Shown in pieces: positions 8,555-17,569 of a stretch of 64,000 nt of DNA. The position numbers were made by a program, and so were the translations under genes. Below the pieces are notes generated by a model that saw nothing but the letters and a program-made list of their open reading frames with translations, did no database searches and was not told where the DNA came from. The DNA is taken from NCBI GenBank assembly GCA_043753895.1, contig JAYUWK010000045.1:61572-125571 (forward strand). The letters are read 5' to 3'. Every line of letters starts with the position of its first letter. Positions within the stretch are counted from its first letter, which is position 1. Origin of the DNA: WLMZ01 sp043753895. GTDB taxonomy: Bacteria; Actinomycetota; Acidimicrobiia; Acidimicrobiales; Ilumatobacteraceae.

Positions 8555-9378
8555 CCGAATCCCACACAGTGGGTTCCGGGCACATGCCGGATACGGATGT
8601 TCGCTTCGAGGTCACCGATGATCACATCGGATTGATCACGCTCAATCGTCCTGAGGCGCGCAATGCACTCACCTGGGGCATGTACGCCGCGCTTGAACAG
8701 GCGGTGCGCTCGGCCCCGTCACAGGGCGTGCGCTGTCTTGTGATCACCGGGGCCGACCCGGCCTTTTGCAGTGGCGACGACGTGCGCCAAGTGATGGGTG
8801 GCGGGCAGCAGGGCAAGGTGCCCGCCAGCGTGACCGTGCGCGAACCGCGGCTCACCCCCGCGGCCGACGCGCTGTTGCACACGGATATTCCGGTGGTTGC
8901 CGCAGTCAATGGCGCCGCGGTCGGATGGGGCATGGAACTAGCGCTGATGGCCGATCTCCGTGTGGCAAGCGAGCGGGCCAGGTTCGGCGAACTGTTCGTG
9001 CTACGCGGTCTCGTCAGTGATGTTGCCGGACTCGCCAGATTGGCCCAACTGGTGGGGCGCGAGAACGCCGCCGAACTGCTCTTCACCGGTGAGATAATCG
9101 ACGCCGCCGAGGCGCTTCGCGTCGGTCTGGTGTCGCGCGTCGTCGCCCATCATGAGTTGCTCGACACGGCGATGCATCTCGCCGCGACGATTGCGGCGAA
9201 CCCACCACTCGCGGTGCAACGGCTCAAGGCCGGACTCCGCGAGGCACTCGATCCTGATTGGACCGCACTCGGAGCGTGGGTCTCGTCGTCGCTTGGTGAG
9301 TTGTTCCAGACCGACGATCATCGCGAAGGCGCACGGGCGTTTCTCGAGAAGCGTCAGCCGAACTTTCGGGGCAGCTGA
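8551..9378 (+). CDS. Enoyl-CoA hydratase/isomerase family protein
   Basis: A 275-residue crotonase-fold protein acting on an acyl-CoA. The GTG start overlaps the mreB stop (GTGA); an ATG at 8584 is an alternative. Oxyanion-hole motifs are present (ADPAFCSGDDVR; AAVGWGMELALMADLRVAS). Compared with rat mitochondrial hydratase, Glu144 is retained (GMEL) but the Glu164 position is Phe (FGELFV). That argues against a simple hydratase and fits an isomerase or another crotonase reaction. C-terminal FLEKRQPNFRG is typical of the family. Confidence 0.8.
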   Translation: MTESHTVGSGHMPDTDVRFEVTDDHIGLITLNRPEARNALTWGMYAALEQAVRSAPSQGVRCLVITGADPAFCSGDDVRQVMGGGQQGKVPASVTVREPRLTPAADALLHTDIPVVAAVNGAAVGWGMELALMADLRVASERARFGELFVLRGLVSDVAGLARLAQLVGRENAAELLFTGEIIDAAEALRVGLVSRVVAHHELLDTAMHLAATIAANPPLAVQRLKAGLREALDPDWTALGAWVSSSLGELFQTDDHREGARAFLEKRQPNFRGS

Positions 9379-10805
9379 TGGGCCGAGCGGTGCATCTGCC
9401 TGCTGACGCGGCGGCGGTCTTCGCCACCGGGCTCAGCCAGATACGCGCGGAGAACGAAGTTCCTGCCTCGTTCCCGCCGGCCGTGCTCGAGGCCGCCGAC
9501 GCGGCCGCCAAACGACCACTGGGTTCCGAACACTTCGATCGTACGGACCTCGGTTTTGTCACACTGGATCCGGCAACGAGCACCGATCTGGATCAGGCGT
9601 TCACCATCGAACAGGCTGCTGGCGGCGATCTGCTGCTGCGCTATGCGATTGCCGATGTGTCATGGTTCGTGCGCGACGGTGACCCGCTCGACAACGAGGC
9701 ATGGACACGGGGTGTCACCACCTACATGCCCGACGGCCGTGCCGGGTTGTATCCACCGGCGTTATCGGAGGCAGTGGCGAGCCTGCTGCCCGACGGTCCG
9801 CGACCGGCCGTCGTGTTCATAGTCCGTGTGCGATCGAATGGCGATGTGTCGCTCGATGGTGCCGAGCGGGCGCTCATTCACAGCCGCGCCAAACTCGCCT
9901 ACGAGACGGCATCTGCTGATCGGCTCCCCGCAGCGTTCGACGAGTTTGCGGCGCGAATCGCGCACGCCGAGGACCGCCGTGGAGCCAGCCGAACAGAGAC
10001 CCCAGAACAGGAGGTCGTGGCCGACGTCGACTCCGGCTATCACATCGAGTTCCGGCCTCGACTGGTCAATGAGGATGCCAACGCAGCCATGTCGCTGGCG
10101 ACAAACATGGCAGTCGCCGCCGCCCTGCTCGCCGCACACTCTGGCTTGTTCCGCGTGATGCCAGAGCCGGACGATGCACGCGTCCGCAGCCTGCGCTACA
10201 CGGCGCGGGCGTTGGGCCTGCAGTGGCCCGAGAACGTGACACTTCGTTCGTTCGAACGCACGCTTGGCGTCAACAGCCCGGCGAATGACCCCGCAACAAA
10301 TCCCGTGAATGCTGCGTTCCTGATCGCCGCGCGTCGTGCGGCAGGCGGCGCGAGCTATGCGCCATACGCGCCGGGCGTCATCCCGTGGCACTCGGCCATG
10401 GCGGCTACGTATAGCCACGGAACCGCACCGCTGCGACGCCTCGCTGATCGGTATGTGGTTGCCGCGGCTTTGGCGGTCGCGAACGGCCGACCGGTGCCCG
10501 ACGAGTTGCAGCAGGCGTTCACTCGACTGCCGGCGGTGATGGAACACGCGGAGACGCGAGCGTCGCGTATCGAGCGCTCGGTGATCGACATGGTGGAGGC
10601 AGTGATGCTGCACGGTCGTGAAGGGCAGAGCTTCGACGCGGTCGTCGTGGATCACGATGATCGGGGCGCACGTATCCAACTGTGCGATCCAGCAGTGGTG
10701 GCTCGCGTGTCTGCCCACGGCGTGAGGCCCGGCGACAACATCCGAGTACGGCTGGTGTCCAGCGATACGTCGCGTCGAGTGTTGACCTTCGAGCGCGTCA
10801 GTTAG
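9378..10805 (+). CDS. RNB-domain 3'-5' exoribonuclease
   Basis: A 475-residue RNase II/R family catalytic protein. The active-site strand reads TLDPATSTDLDQAF, giving three of the four metal-binding Asp; the fourth is Gln. The RNB core also shows NAAMSLATNMAVAA and YSHGTAPLRRLADRYV, matching the R-R-Y/D motif of the family. There is little room for the N-terminal cold-shock domains, and only about 60 residues follow the core for an S1-like fold. It is thus much shorter than E. coli RNase R. The ATG overlaps the preceding stop by one base, and its 3' end overlaps the convergent gene by 8 bases. Confidence 0.85.
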   Translation: MGRAVHLPADAAAVFATGLSQIRAENEVPASFPPAVLEAADAAAKRPLGSEHFDRTDLGFVTLDPATSTDLDQAFTIEQAAGGDLLLRYAIADVSWFVRDGDPLDNEAWTRGVTTYMPDGRAGLYPPALSEAVASLLPDGPRPAVVFIVRVRSNGDVSLDGAERALIHSRAKLAYETASADRLPAAFDEFAARIAHAEDRRGASRTETPEQEVVADVDSGYHIEFRPRLVNEDANAAMSLATNMAVAAALLAAHSGLFRVMPEPDDARVRSLRYTARALGLQWPENVTLRSFERTLGVNSPANDPATNPVNAAFLIAARRAAGGASYAPYAPGVIPWHSAMAATYSHGTAPLRRLADRYVVAAALAVANGRPVPDELQQAFTRLPAVMEHAETRASRIERSVIDMVEAVMLHGREGQSFDAVVVDHDDRGARIQLCDPAVVARVSAHGVRPGDNIRVRLVSSDTSRRVLTFERVS

Positions 10806-12027
10806 ACGGTTGCACGGAGAACACGTTGCCGCTCTCCACGGACGGCACGTAGAGCTCACCGTCGGGACCCTCGGCCACCGAGGTAAGACCGGGGATATCG
10901 CTAGCGAGCACGATCAGTCTGGCGGCAGTGAGATCGGCGTTGATCTCCAGAGCACGGAGCTGGCCACTGCAGTAATCCCCGAACACGTACCACCCGAGGA
11001 GTGCCGGGATCTTCGTGCCTCGGTAACGAATACCACCCGAGATCGAGCAGCCGGCATCACCGTGTTGGTATTCGAAAATGGGCATCGTGACGCCGTTGGT
11101 TGATTGATCGCTGTTGAATCGATGCGTACCCTCGTATGCGCTCCAGCCGAAATTGGTGCCGCGCCCAGCGCCGTCGGCCGCCGCAGCCACGTCGACTTCT
11201 TCCCACTGGTCCTGGCCGACATCGCCAATCCAGAGGTCACCGCTGGTTCGATCGAAGCTGAACCGCCATGGATTGCGCAGGCCTATGGACCAGATCTCGG
11301 GTCGCGCACCGCGGACACCGACGAACGGATTGTCGGGAGGAATGCCGTACTGCTGGCCAGACGAGGGTGTGGGGTCGATACGCAGGATCTTGCCGAGGAG
11401 ACTGCCGGTGTCGAGCGCTCGCCGCTCAGGATCGCCACCCGACCCACCGTCACCCATGGCGATGTAGAGGTAGCCGTCGGGGCCGAAGCGGAGCGCGCCA
11501 CCGTTGTGGTTCGGGTAGGGCTGGTCGATGGTCAGGAGTTGGCGCCGGCTCGACGCCGAGAACACGCCATCGGCGTCCACTGTGAACTCGGCAATGACGG
11601 TGTCGCCGTCGCTTCTGGTGTAGTCGACATAGGCGTGCTTGCCATCTGCTGCGAACGCAAGGCCGAGCAGGCCCTGCTCGCCGCCCGACACGATGAGCCC
11701 ACTGATGTCGAGCATGTGGTCATCGGCGAGAACGCCGGCGCGAATTGCCGCAATGAAACCATCGCGGCTGACCACGAACTGGGTGGTGTCGCCGTTGCGG
11801 TACGCGATGTCCAACGCGCCGTGCACGTTGCTGATCTTCGACAACGTCACCTGTGGGTCGCCGAAAACCGCTGTGCCGTCATTCGGTGTCGTGCCGGTGG
11901 GCGCTGCGGAGCTGATCGGCGCTGCGGAGCTGATCGGCATCGTCGTATCGATGGCAGCGGGTGAGCTGCTGCATGCGGATGCGCCGACAATGACCGCAAT
12001 GCACACGCCGGGGAACAATCGCATCAT
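10798..12027 (-). CDS. Lipoprotein, PQQ-type glucose/sorbosone dehydrogenase-like
   Basis: A 409-residue secreted beta-propeller of the GSDH family, which in characterised members oxidises aldose sugars with PQQ. A lipoprotein signal (VIVGASAC) anchors it outside the membrane. Propeller and cofactor motifs are present: GGEQGLLGLAFA, NHNGGALRFGPDGYLYIAMGDGG, GLRNPWRFSFD and the final GELYVPS. The short Ser/Pro linker after the lipobox contains a perfect 18-bp duplication. The start forms ATGA with the stop of the thioesterase gene, so the two are likely co-translated. True substrate and cofactor are untested. Confidence 0.8.
   Translation of the reverse strand: MMRLFPGVCIAVIVGASACSSSPAAIDTTMPISSAAPISSAAPTGTTPNDGTAVFGDPQVTLSKISNVHGALDIAYRNGDTTQFVVSRDGFIAAIRAGVLADDHMLDISGLIVSGGEQGLLGLAFAADGKHAYVDYTRSDGDTVIAEFTVDADGVFSASSRRQLLTIDQPYPNHNGGALRFGPDGYLYIAMGDGGSGGDPERRALDTGSLLGKILRIDPTPSSGQQYGIPPDNPFVGVRGARPEIWSIGLRNPWRFSFDRTSGDLWIGDVGQDQWEEVDVAAAADGAGRGTNFGWSAYEGTHRFNSDQSTNGVTMPIFEYQHGDAGCSISGGIRYRGTKIPALLGWYVFGDYCSGQLRALEINADLTAARLIVLASDIPGLTSVAEGPDGELYVPSVESGNVFSVQPSN
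11901..11936. repeat. Two perfect 18-bp tandem units
   Basis: GCGCTGCGGAGCTGATCG occurs twice in a row. On the minus strand it encodes the duplicated PISSAA in the linker of the sugar-dehydrogenase-like lipoprotein. The length keeps the frame. Confidence 0.85.
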
Positions 12028-12878
12028 TGACCGACCCGCGCGAGGCCCTCCTGCACGACCGTGACGGCGAGTGTGCCGTCCTGGCGGTAGATGGCGCCAC
12101 CTGCGAGACCGCGAGCACCACCGGTGGAGATGGCGCCCTGATCGTAGAGCAGCCACTCGTCGGCCCGGAACGGGCGATGGAACCACATTGCATGATCGAG
12201 GCTGGCCATCTGCAGGCCGGGGCTGTCCCACGACAGACCGAACGGGATCACCGTGGTATCGAGCAGGGTCATGTCGCTCGCGTAGGTGACGATGCAGGCA
12301 TGCAGCGTGGGATCATCGGGGAGCGCGCCGTCAGCACGCAGCCACACCTGCTGGCCCACGGCCGGCTTGCCTTTGCGGCTGATTGGATCGTCGTCGACAT
12401 AGCGCAGGTCGATGGGTCGAGGTCGGTCGTACCAGTCGCCCATCTGTTCCTTGTAGGGCTCCATACGCGCCTTGAAATCGGGCAACGTGTCCGGATCGGC
12501 AAGACCGGGTGGCATGACGATCTGGTGGTCGGGCCCGTTCTCGGCCACATGGAAACTCGCCTGCAGGTTGAAGATCACTTTGCCGTGTTGGATGGCCACG
12601 ACGCGACGGGTCGTGAAGCTGCGGCCATCGCGGAGGCGGTCGACCTCGTAGAGGATGGGCACGTTCGGGTCGCCGGGACGCAGGAAGTAGGCGTGCAGCG
12701 AGTGCACCATACGACCGGGGTCATCGACCGTGCGCGCCGCAGCCACCAGTGCCTGTCCGGCCACCTGACCACCGAAGACGCGTTGACGATTCTCGTCGGG
12801 GGATCGACCCCGGAAGATGTTGACCTCGATTGCTTCCAGGTCGAGCAGCTTCACGAGATCGTCGAGGGCTTCCTGCAT
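12024..12878 (-). CDS. tesB: Acyl-CoA thioesterase II
   Basis: A 284-residue TesB-type double hot-dog thioesterase that hydrolyses medium/long acyl-CoA. It starts at MQEALDDLVKLLDLE; 15 extra upstream codons are not family-like. N-terminal hot-dog: VFGGQVAGQALVAAARTV and HSLHAYFLRPGD. C-terminal hot-dog holds the triad-type positions: Asp in SLDHAMWFHRPF, Ser/Thr in QGAISTGGARG and Gln in VVQEGLAR. It overlaps the downstream lipoprotein start by 4 bases. Confidence 0.9.
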   Translation of the reverse strand: MQEALDDLVKLLDLEAIEVNIFRGRSPDENRQRVFGGQVAGQALVAAARTVDDPGRMVHSLHAYFLRPGDPNVPILYEVDRLRDGRSFTTRRVVAIQHGKVIFNLQASFHVAENGPDHQIVMPPGLADPDTLPDFKARMEPYKEQMGDWYDRPRPIDLRYVDDDPISRKGKPAVGQQVWLRADGALPDDPTLHACIVTYASDMTLLDTTVIPFGLSWDSPGLQMASLDHAMWFHRPFRADEWLLYDQGAISTGGARGLAGGAIYRQDGTLAVTVVQEGLARVGQ

Positions 12879-12939
12879 TCGCACATGTTGGCATGGAAAT
12901 GTGAAACCCACCCGTTCGATCACGGGGTCTCTGGCAGAT

Positions 12940-12945
12940 TATGGT
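12940..12945 (+). promoter_or_regulatory. -10 box for the nitroreductase
   Basis: TATGGT ends 7 bases before the ATG at 12953 and supports that start over the ATG at 12941, which it overlaps. Confidence 0.4.
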
Positions 12946-12952
12946 TCGCCCG

Positions 12953-13612
12953 ATGGCCCTTCTTCCGCTCAACCCCGACGAACTGCTCAGCACCACCCGT
13001 GCGGTGCGCAAGCGACTCGATTTCACCCGTGCAGTGCCCGACGATCTGATCCGTGAGTGTGTCGCCGCGGCGATGCAATCACCGAGCGGCTCGAACAACA
13101 TGACCATGCAGTTCGTGATCGTGCGCGACGAGGCCAAACGCAAGGCCATCGGCGAGGTGTACCGCCAGTGCTACAGCATCTACCAGAGTATGGACGGCAT
13201 CTACATCGGCAGCATCGACAAGGGTGAGCCGGTGGGCCGGGCCCAGCAACTGCGGTCGGCCAACAGCGCCGATTTCCTCGGTGAACATATGGGCGATGCG
13301 CCGGCGCTGTTGCTGGCGTGCACGGCCGGTGCGCGCGTCGATGGTGCCCCGGCGATGATGGCTGCGTCGATGATGGGCAACGTCTTGCCGGCCACGTGGA
13401 GTTTCATGTTGGCCGCCCGCGCACGCGGCCTCGGTACCGCGTGGACAACCGTGCACCTGATGATGGAACAGACGGTTGCCGACATCGTGGGTATCCCGTT
13501 CGATTCGGTGCAGCAGGTCTGCCTCAGCCCGATTGCGTACACGATGGGAACCGACTTCAAGCCGGCGGGACGTCCAGCTCCCGACACCATCATCCACTGG
13601 GATCAATGGTGA
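12953..13612 (+). CDS. Nitroreductase family protein
   Basis: A 219-residue FMN-dependent oxidoreductase of the NfsA/NfsB-like family. The N-terminal FMN-phosphate motif is TRAVRKRLDF, followed by AAMQSPSGSNNMTMQFVIVRD, and the C-terminal part has the dimer helix MLAARARGLGTAWTTVHL. Such enzymes reduce nitro groups, quinones or flavins with NAD(P)H. The gene is divergent from tesB with a 74-base gap, and overlaps the next methyltransferase start. Confidence 0.85.
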   Translation: MALLPLNPDELLSTTRAVRKRLDFTRAVPDDLIRECVAAAMQSPSGSNNMTMQFVIVRDEAKRKAIGEVYRQCYSIYQSMDGIYIGSIDKGEPVGRAQQLRSANSADFLGEHMGDAPALLLACTAGARVDGAPAMMAASMMGNVLPATWSFMLAARARGLGTAWTTVHLMMEQTVADIVGIPFDSVQQVCLSPIAYTMGTDFKPAGRPAPDTIIHWDQW

Positions 13613-14244
13613 TCCCCACTGTGTTGCGGGCACATGCGCTCGCAGCGAAGGGTTTCATGCCCGAAGGCGAGGGTGACGCACTCTACGAAGCCGCCGTCGC
13701 CGCCGGTGGCGATTGTCCGGGCCTGCCGTTCCTGGAGGTGGGTTCGTACTGTGGCCGTTCCACCGTATGGCTGGGCGGCGCGGCGCGAGCATGCGAGACG
13801 GTGCTCTTCGCAGTCGATCATCACCGTGGCTCCGAAGAGAACCAGGCCGGCTGGGAGCATCACGACCCGAGCGTGATCGACGCGCGCATCGGCCGCATGG
13901 ACACGCTGCCCATCTTCCGCGCGGCCATCTATGACGCTGGCGTGGAGGACTTCGTGGTGGCCGTCGTCGGCCAATCGCCGACGGTAGCTGCGTATTGGCG
14001 TGCGCCGTTGGCGTTGCTCTTCATCGATGGTGGCCACGGGGTGGCACCGGCTCGTGCCGACTACCTCGGCTGGACACCCCATGTTGGCGTTGGCGGCACC
14101 TTGGCCATCCACGATGTGTTCCCCGATCCGGCCGATGGTGGCCGAGCCCCCTACGAGCAGATCTTCCTGCCTGCGATCGAGAGCGGCCACTTCGAATTGC
14201 GGTCGGCCACCGGTTCGTTGCACATCTTGCGACGCGTGAGCTGA
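13606..14244 (+). CDS. Class I SAM-dependent methyltransferase (Methyltransf_24-like)
   Basis: A 212-residue methyltransferase. Motif I is FLEVGSYCGRSTVWLGGAA and an acidic motif II lies in LFAVDHHRGSEE. The later LLFIDGGHGVAPARADYLGW resembles the metal-linked segment of O-methyltransferases and cephalosporin hydroxylases. It starts either at ATG 13606 or at GTG 13609, both overlapping the nitroreductase stop. The substrate is unknown. Confidence 0.75.
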   Translation: MVIPTVLRAHALAAKGFMPEGEGDALYEAAVAAGGDCPGLPFLEVGSYCGRSTVWLGGAARACETVLFAVDHHRGSEENQAGWEHHDPSVIDARIGRMDTLPIFRAAIYDAGVEDFVVAVVGQSPTVAAYWRAPLALLFIDGGHGVAPARADYLGWTPHVGVGGTLAIHDVFPDPADGGRAPYEQIFLPAIESGHFELRSATGSLHILRRVS

Positions 14245-14251
14245 GCGCTGG

Positions 14252-15787
14252 CTACACGAACTCCACACCCTGCGCGAGGGGCAGGTCGTTCGAATAGTTG
14301 ACCGTGTTGGTGGCTCTGCGCATGTACGCCTTCCAGGCGTCGCTGCCACTCTCGCGTCCGCCGCCGGTGGTCTTCTCGCCGCCGAACGCGCCGCCGATCT
14401 CGGCCCCCGATGGCCCGATGTTCACATTCGCAATGCCGCAGTCGCTGCCATCGGATGCGCAAAAGCGTTCGGCTTCGCGCACATCGGTGGTGAAGACGCT
14501 GCTCGCCAAACCCTGTGGTACGCCGTTGTGCAGCGCAATGGCCTCGTCGAAGTCGTTGTAGCGCATCACATAGAGCAACGGCGCGAATGTTTCCTCAGCA
14601 ACGATCGCGGTTTGTGCTGGCATCGTGACGATGGCGGGGCGGGTGTATGCGGCGCTCGGGGCATCGTCGGCGAGGAGCCGTTCGCCGCCCACCACGACAA
14701 GGCCGCCGTCGTTGATGGCCGTCGCGATGGCGGCGCTCATCTTGTCGAACGATGCGGTGGTGATGAGCGGACCCACGAGCGTGCTGGGCTCGAAAGGGTT
14801 GCCCACGGGAAGCGATGCATACGCCGCGGCGAGGCGCTCGATGAGTTCGTCGTGACGACTGTGGTGCACGATCACGCGCCGTAGCGTGGTGCAACGCTGG
14901 CCTGCGGTGCCGGCCGCCGAGAAGGTGACGCCGCGCACTACGAGCTCGAAGTCGGCCGAGGGCGCGACGATGGCGGCGTTGTTTCCGCCCAACTCCAGAA
15001 TCGACCGACCGAAGCGAGCAGCGACGACAGGCGCGACCCGAGCGCCCATCGCGGTGGATCCGGTGGCACTGATGAGCGCCATGCCGGGGTGTGCCACAAG
15101 TGCTGCGCCGACGTCGGCGCCACCGAGCAGCACCTGGCTGAGGTGCGCAGGTGCCCCAGCTCGCTCGGCGGCACGCTCGCACAAGGCCTGTGACGCAAGT
15201 GCAGTAAGGGGCGTGAGCTCGCTCGGCTTCCAGATCACCGGATTGCCACACACCAGCGCGAGCGTTGTGTTCCAGCTCCATACGGCGACGGGAAAGTTGA
15301 AAGCAGAGATCACTCCCACAGGACCGATCGGGTGCCACGTCTCCATCAGGCGATGGCCGGGCCGCTCGGATGACATCGTGTGGCCGCCCATCGTGCGGCT
15401 GAGTCCGACCGCGAAGTCGCAGATGTCGATCATCTCCTGTACCTCGCCGAGCGCCTCGCTGCGGATCTTGCCGGCTTCGATCGAGACGAGTGTGGCCAGA
15501 TCGCCGATGTGTTCGCGCAGCAGGTCGCCGAGGTGACGTACGACCTCGGCGCGTCGCGGTGCCGGTGTGGTCCGCCAGACAGCGAACGCGGCAGCGGCGC
15601 GCTCGACGGCAACATCGACACTGAGATCGTCAGAGGGGCTCGCTGCACCGACCTGACCGAACGTCAGACCAGTGATCGGTGACCGGACCGGATGAGTGCC
15701 GGATGTGAGCGAGAGCGTGGCCCCGCACGCAGCAAGGGCCGAGCCGGCCAAGGCGGATAGGTTTGCAGATGTCGGCAGCGATGTCAC
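14252..15787 (-). CDS. ALDH7-type aldehyde dehydrogenase (aminoadipate semialdehyde type)
   Basis: A 511-residue NAD-dependent aldehyde dehydrogenase of the ALDH7/antiquitin group, which oxidises 2-aminoadipate-6-semialdehyde (piperideine-6-carboxylate) in lysine breakdown. Catalytic Asn is in SAFNFPVAVWSWN, Glu in LELGGNNAAIV and Cys in TAGQRCTTLR. The C-terminal GGEKTTGGGRESGSDAWKAY is highly characteristic of ALDH7. The start is GTG. No lysine aminotransferase gene is next to it, so the pathway is inferred from family only. Confidence 0.88.
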   Translation of the reverse strand: MTSLPTSANLSALAGSALAACGATLSLTSGTHPVRSPITGLTFGQVGAASPSDDLSVDVAVERAAAAFAVWRTTPAPRRAEVVRHLGDLLREHIGDLATLVSIEAGKIRSEALGEVQEMIDICDFAVGLSRTMGGHTMSSERPGHRLMETWHPIGPVGVISAFNFPVAVWSWNTTLALVCGNPVIWKPSELTPLTALASQALCERAAERAGAPAHLSQVLLGGADVGAALVAHPGMALISATGSTAMGARVAPVVAARFGRSILELGGNNAAIVAPSADFELVVRGVTFSAAGTAGQRCTTLRRVIVHHSRHDELIERLAAAYASLPVGNPFEPSTLVGPLITTASFDKMSAAIATAINDGGLVVVGGERLLADDAPSAAYTRPAIVTMPAQTAIVAEETFAPLLYVMRYNDFDEAIALHNGVPQGLASSVFTTDVREAERFCASDGSDCGIANVNIGPSGAEIGGAFGGEKTTGGGRESGSDAWKAYMRRATNTVNYSNDLPLAQGVEFV

Positions 15788-15796
15788 GCTACGGGT

Positions 15797-16828
15797 TTAG
15801 TCGGTTGGTGGCGTCGGTACAAACAATCGGCTACCGGCCGAGGCACCACAGATTGCATCGGCAGCCAAGATGACCGCCGCGCCGGTGTAGGCCGAGCGTT
15901 CGCCCGCAGGGAATCGTTCGAGCGACGGATACACGATGCCGGTGCTGTAGGCACCATCGTCGCAGCGGTGGGCGCGGGTCCAACGCAGCAGATCGGTAGC
16001 TGTGGCGATGTCGCCGATTCCCGCAAACGACAGCGACGCCTCGGCGGTCTCGGATGCCGTGACCCACGGTTCGTCGCTGACACAGCGGATACCGCGGCCC
16101 TCCATCGCGAAGATCTCCCAGCCGTCGGCCAAACGTGTCTTGGCGTCCTCGCCCGTCATCGCGCCGCTGAGCACGGGGTAGTACCAATCCATCGCCCATC
16201 GGGTCTTGGGCTCGAATGCGGTTTCGGCCTGCGTGGCAATGACCTCGCGCAGCGTCTCTGCCGCCTCGATCCACTCGGGGCGGGACTCGTTGATGAGCTC
16301 GGCCAGTTTGGCCGCGCACTGCAGAGAATGCATGATGCTGCTGGAGCCCGTGAGGAGCGCATAATCCCAGGGCCGTTCGTCGGGTTCGCACGCCCACAAG
16401 ATGGTGCCGTCTGGCCGGCGCATCCCGAGCACCCACTCGATGGCCCGTTCGACCGTTGGCCAGAGGTGATCGACAAAGGCGCGGTCCCATGTACACAGCC
16501 AGTGGTGCCATACACCGGCGGCGATGTAGGCACACACGTTGGTGTCGAGCTTGATGTCCTCGACGCTGCCATCGGGCAGGTAGTAGTTGTTCCAGCTGCC
16601 TTCGGGGCGCTGCATGTCGACGAGCCACTCGTAGGCAGCCTCGGCGTGGGTGTGCATGCCGGCTACGTCGAGCGCCATCGCGGTTTCCACGTGATTCCAC
16701 GGGTCGCAATGTCCGCCCTCAAACCACGGGATCATGCCCGTGGGGAGTTGCAGGTCGGCTATCGACTGCGCCGTGAGTAGCACCTCCTCGCCGGTGAGCA
16801 CATCGTCGATATGGGGAACGCGACTCAT
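15797..16828 (-). CDS. Alpha/alpha-toroid (prenyltransferase/six-hairpin-like) protein
   Basis: A 343-residue soluble protein of helical hairpins with repeated aromatic motifs: GMIPWFEGGHCDPWNHVETAM, LVDMQRPEGSWNNYY, WVLGMRRPDGTILWA and RRCDDGAYSTG-like segments. This pattern is shared by squalene/prenyltransferase repeats and six-hairpin glycosidases. The ATG overlaps the upstream methyltransferase stop (ATGA). It forms a three-gene unit with that methyltransferase and a GT4 glycosyltransferase. The function is unknown; acting on a sugar or lipid-sugar product of the neighbours is an inference. Confidence 0.65.
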   Translation of the reverse strand: MSRVPHIDDVLTGEEVLLTAQSIADLQLPTGMIPWFEGGHCDPWNHVETAMALDVAGMHTHAEAAYEWLVDMQRPEGSWNNYYLPDGSVEDIKLDTNVCAYIAAGVWHHWLCTWDRAFVDHLWPTVERAIEWVLGMRRPDGTILWACEPDERPWDYALLTGSSSIMHSLQCAAKLAELINESRPEWIEAAETLREVIATQAETAFEPKTRWAMDWYYPVLSGAMTGEDAKTRLADGWEIFAMEGRGIRCVSDEPWVTASETAEASLSFAGIGDIATATDLLRWTRAHRCDDGAYSTGIVYPSLERFPAGERSAYTGAAVILAADAICGASAGSRLFVPTPPTD

Positions 16829-17565
16829 GAGGCGGTCACCAGCGTGTGTACCGGTTTCGTACCGTACACAGCCAGGCTCTTGCCGAGCACCGGGCTGAGC
16901 ACGCGCTCGGCCACCTTGGTGGAACGCGGTTGTTTGACAATGTCCCACTCGAGGAACTTCTTGTATGCGTTGACGGCGTTGCTGTCCTCGCGGCGCGGGC
17001 CAACGGCACACTTCAGCCACCAGTACGGCGAGTGTAGCGCGTGCGCATGGTGACTACCGGTGACCTCGAGCCCGGCTGATCGCAGCTTCGCCTTCAACTC
17101 GGTCTCGGTATAGATACGCACGTGCCCGCCCGCCGCTTTCGGCGCGTGGTATTCGTCGCTGAGCATCCAGTTGATCTTCTCGGGGAACCACGTTGGTACC
17201 GTGCCGGCAAAGCGGCCACCCGGCTTGAGGACGCGAACCATCTCGGAGATGGCGGCTACGTCGTTCTGGATGTGTTCGAGCACCTCGCTCGTGATGACGA
17301 CATCGAAGGTGTCGTCGGCAAACGGCAATTGCGTGCCATCGCCACGCAGCACACCGACGTAGCGCTTGAGGGTGATCTCTCCGGCATCGACCATGCCGCC
17401 GAGTGTCGCCCGAGTGCCGAGCACCTCGTCGGCTGCGTAATCGAGCGCAACGACGCGTCCGCCGCGCCGAGCAACTTCGAAACAGTGCCGCCCGAAACCG
17501 GCACCGACGTCGAGGACGAGGTCGCCGGGCTGCATGCCGAGTCGGTCGAAGCGGATGGTAAGCAC
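16825..17565 (-). CDS. Class I SAM-dependent methyltransferase (Methyltransf_11-like)
   Basis: A 246-residue methyltransferase with motif I VLDVGAGFGRHCFEVARRGG, post-I RVVALDYAADE, motif IV DDTFDVVITSEVLEHI and VRVLKPGGRFAGTVPTW. I choose the GTG giving VLTIRFDRLGMQPGD, 4 bases after the glycosyltransferase stop; longer in-frame readings lie inside that gene. It is the middle gene of a GT4-methyltransferase-toroid unit and probably methylates a glycan or glycolipid made by its neighbour (inference). Confidence 0.8.
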   Translation of the reverse strand: MLTIRFDRLGMQPGDLVLDVGAGFGRHCFEVARRGGRVVALDYAADEVLGTRATLGGMVDAGEITLKRYVGVLRGDGTQLPFADDTFDVVITSEVLEHIQNDVAAISEMVRVLKPGGRFAGTVPTWFPEKINWMLSDEYHAPKAAGGHVRIYTETELKAKLRSAGLEVTGSHHAHALHSPYWWLKCAVGPRREDSNAVNAYKKFLEWDIVKQPRSTKVAERVLSPVLGKSLAVYGTKPVHTLVTAS

Positions 17566-17569
17566 GTAA

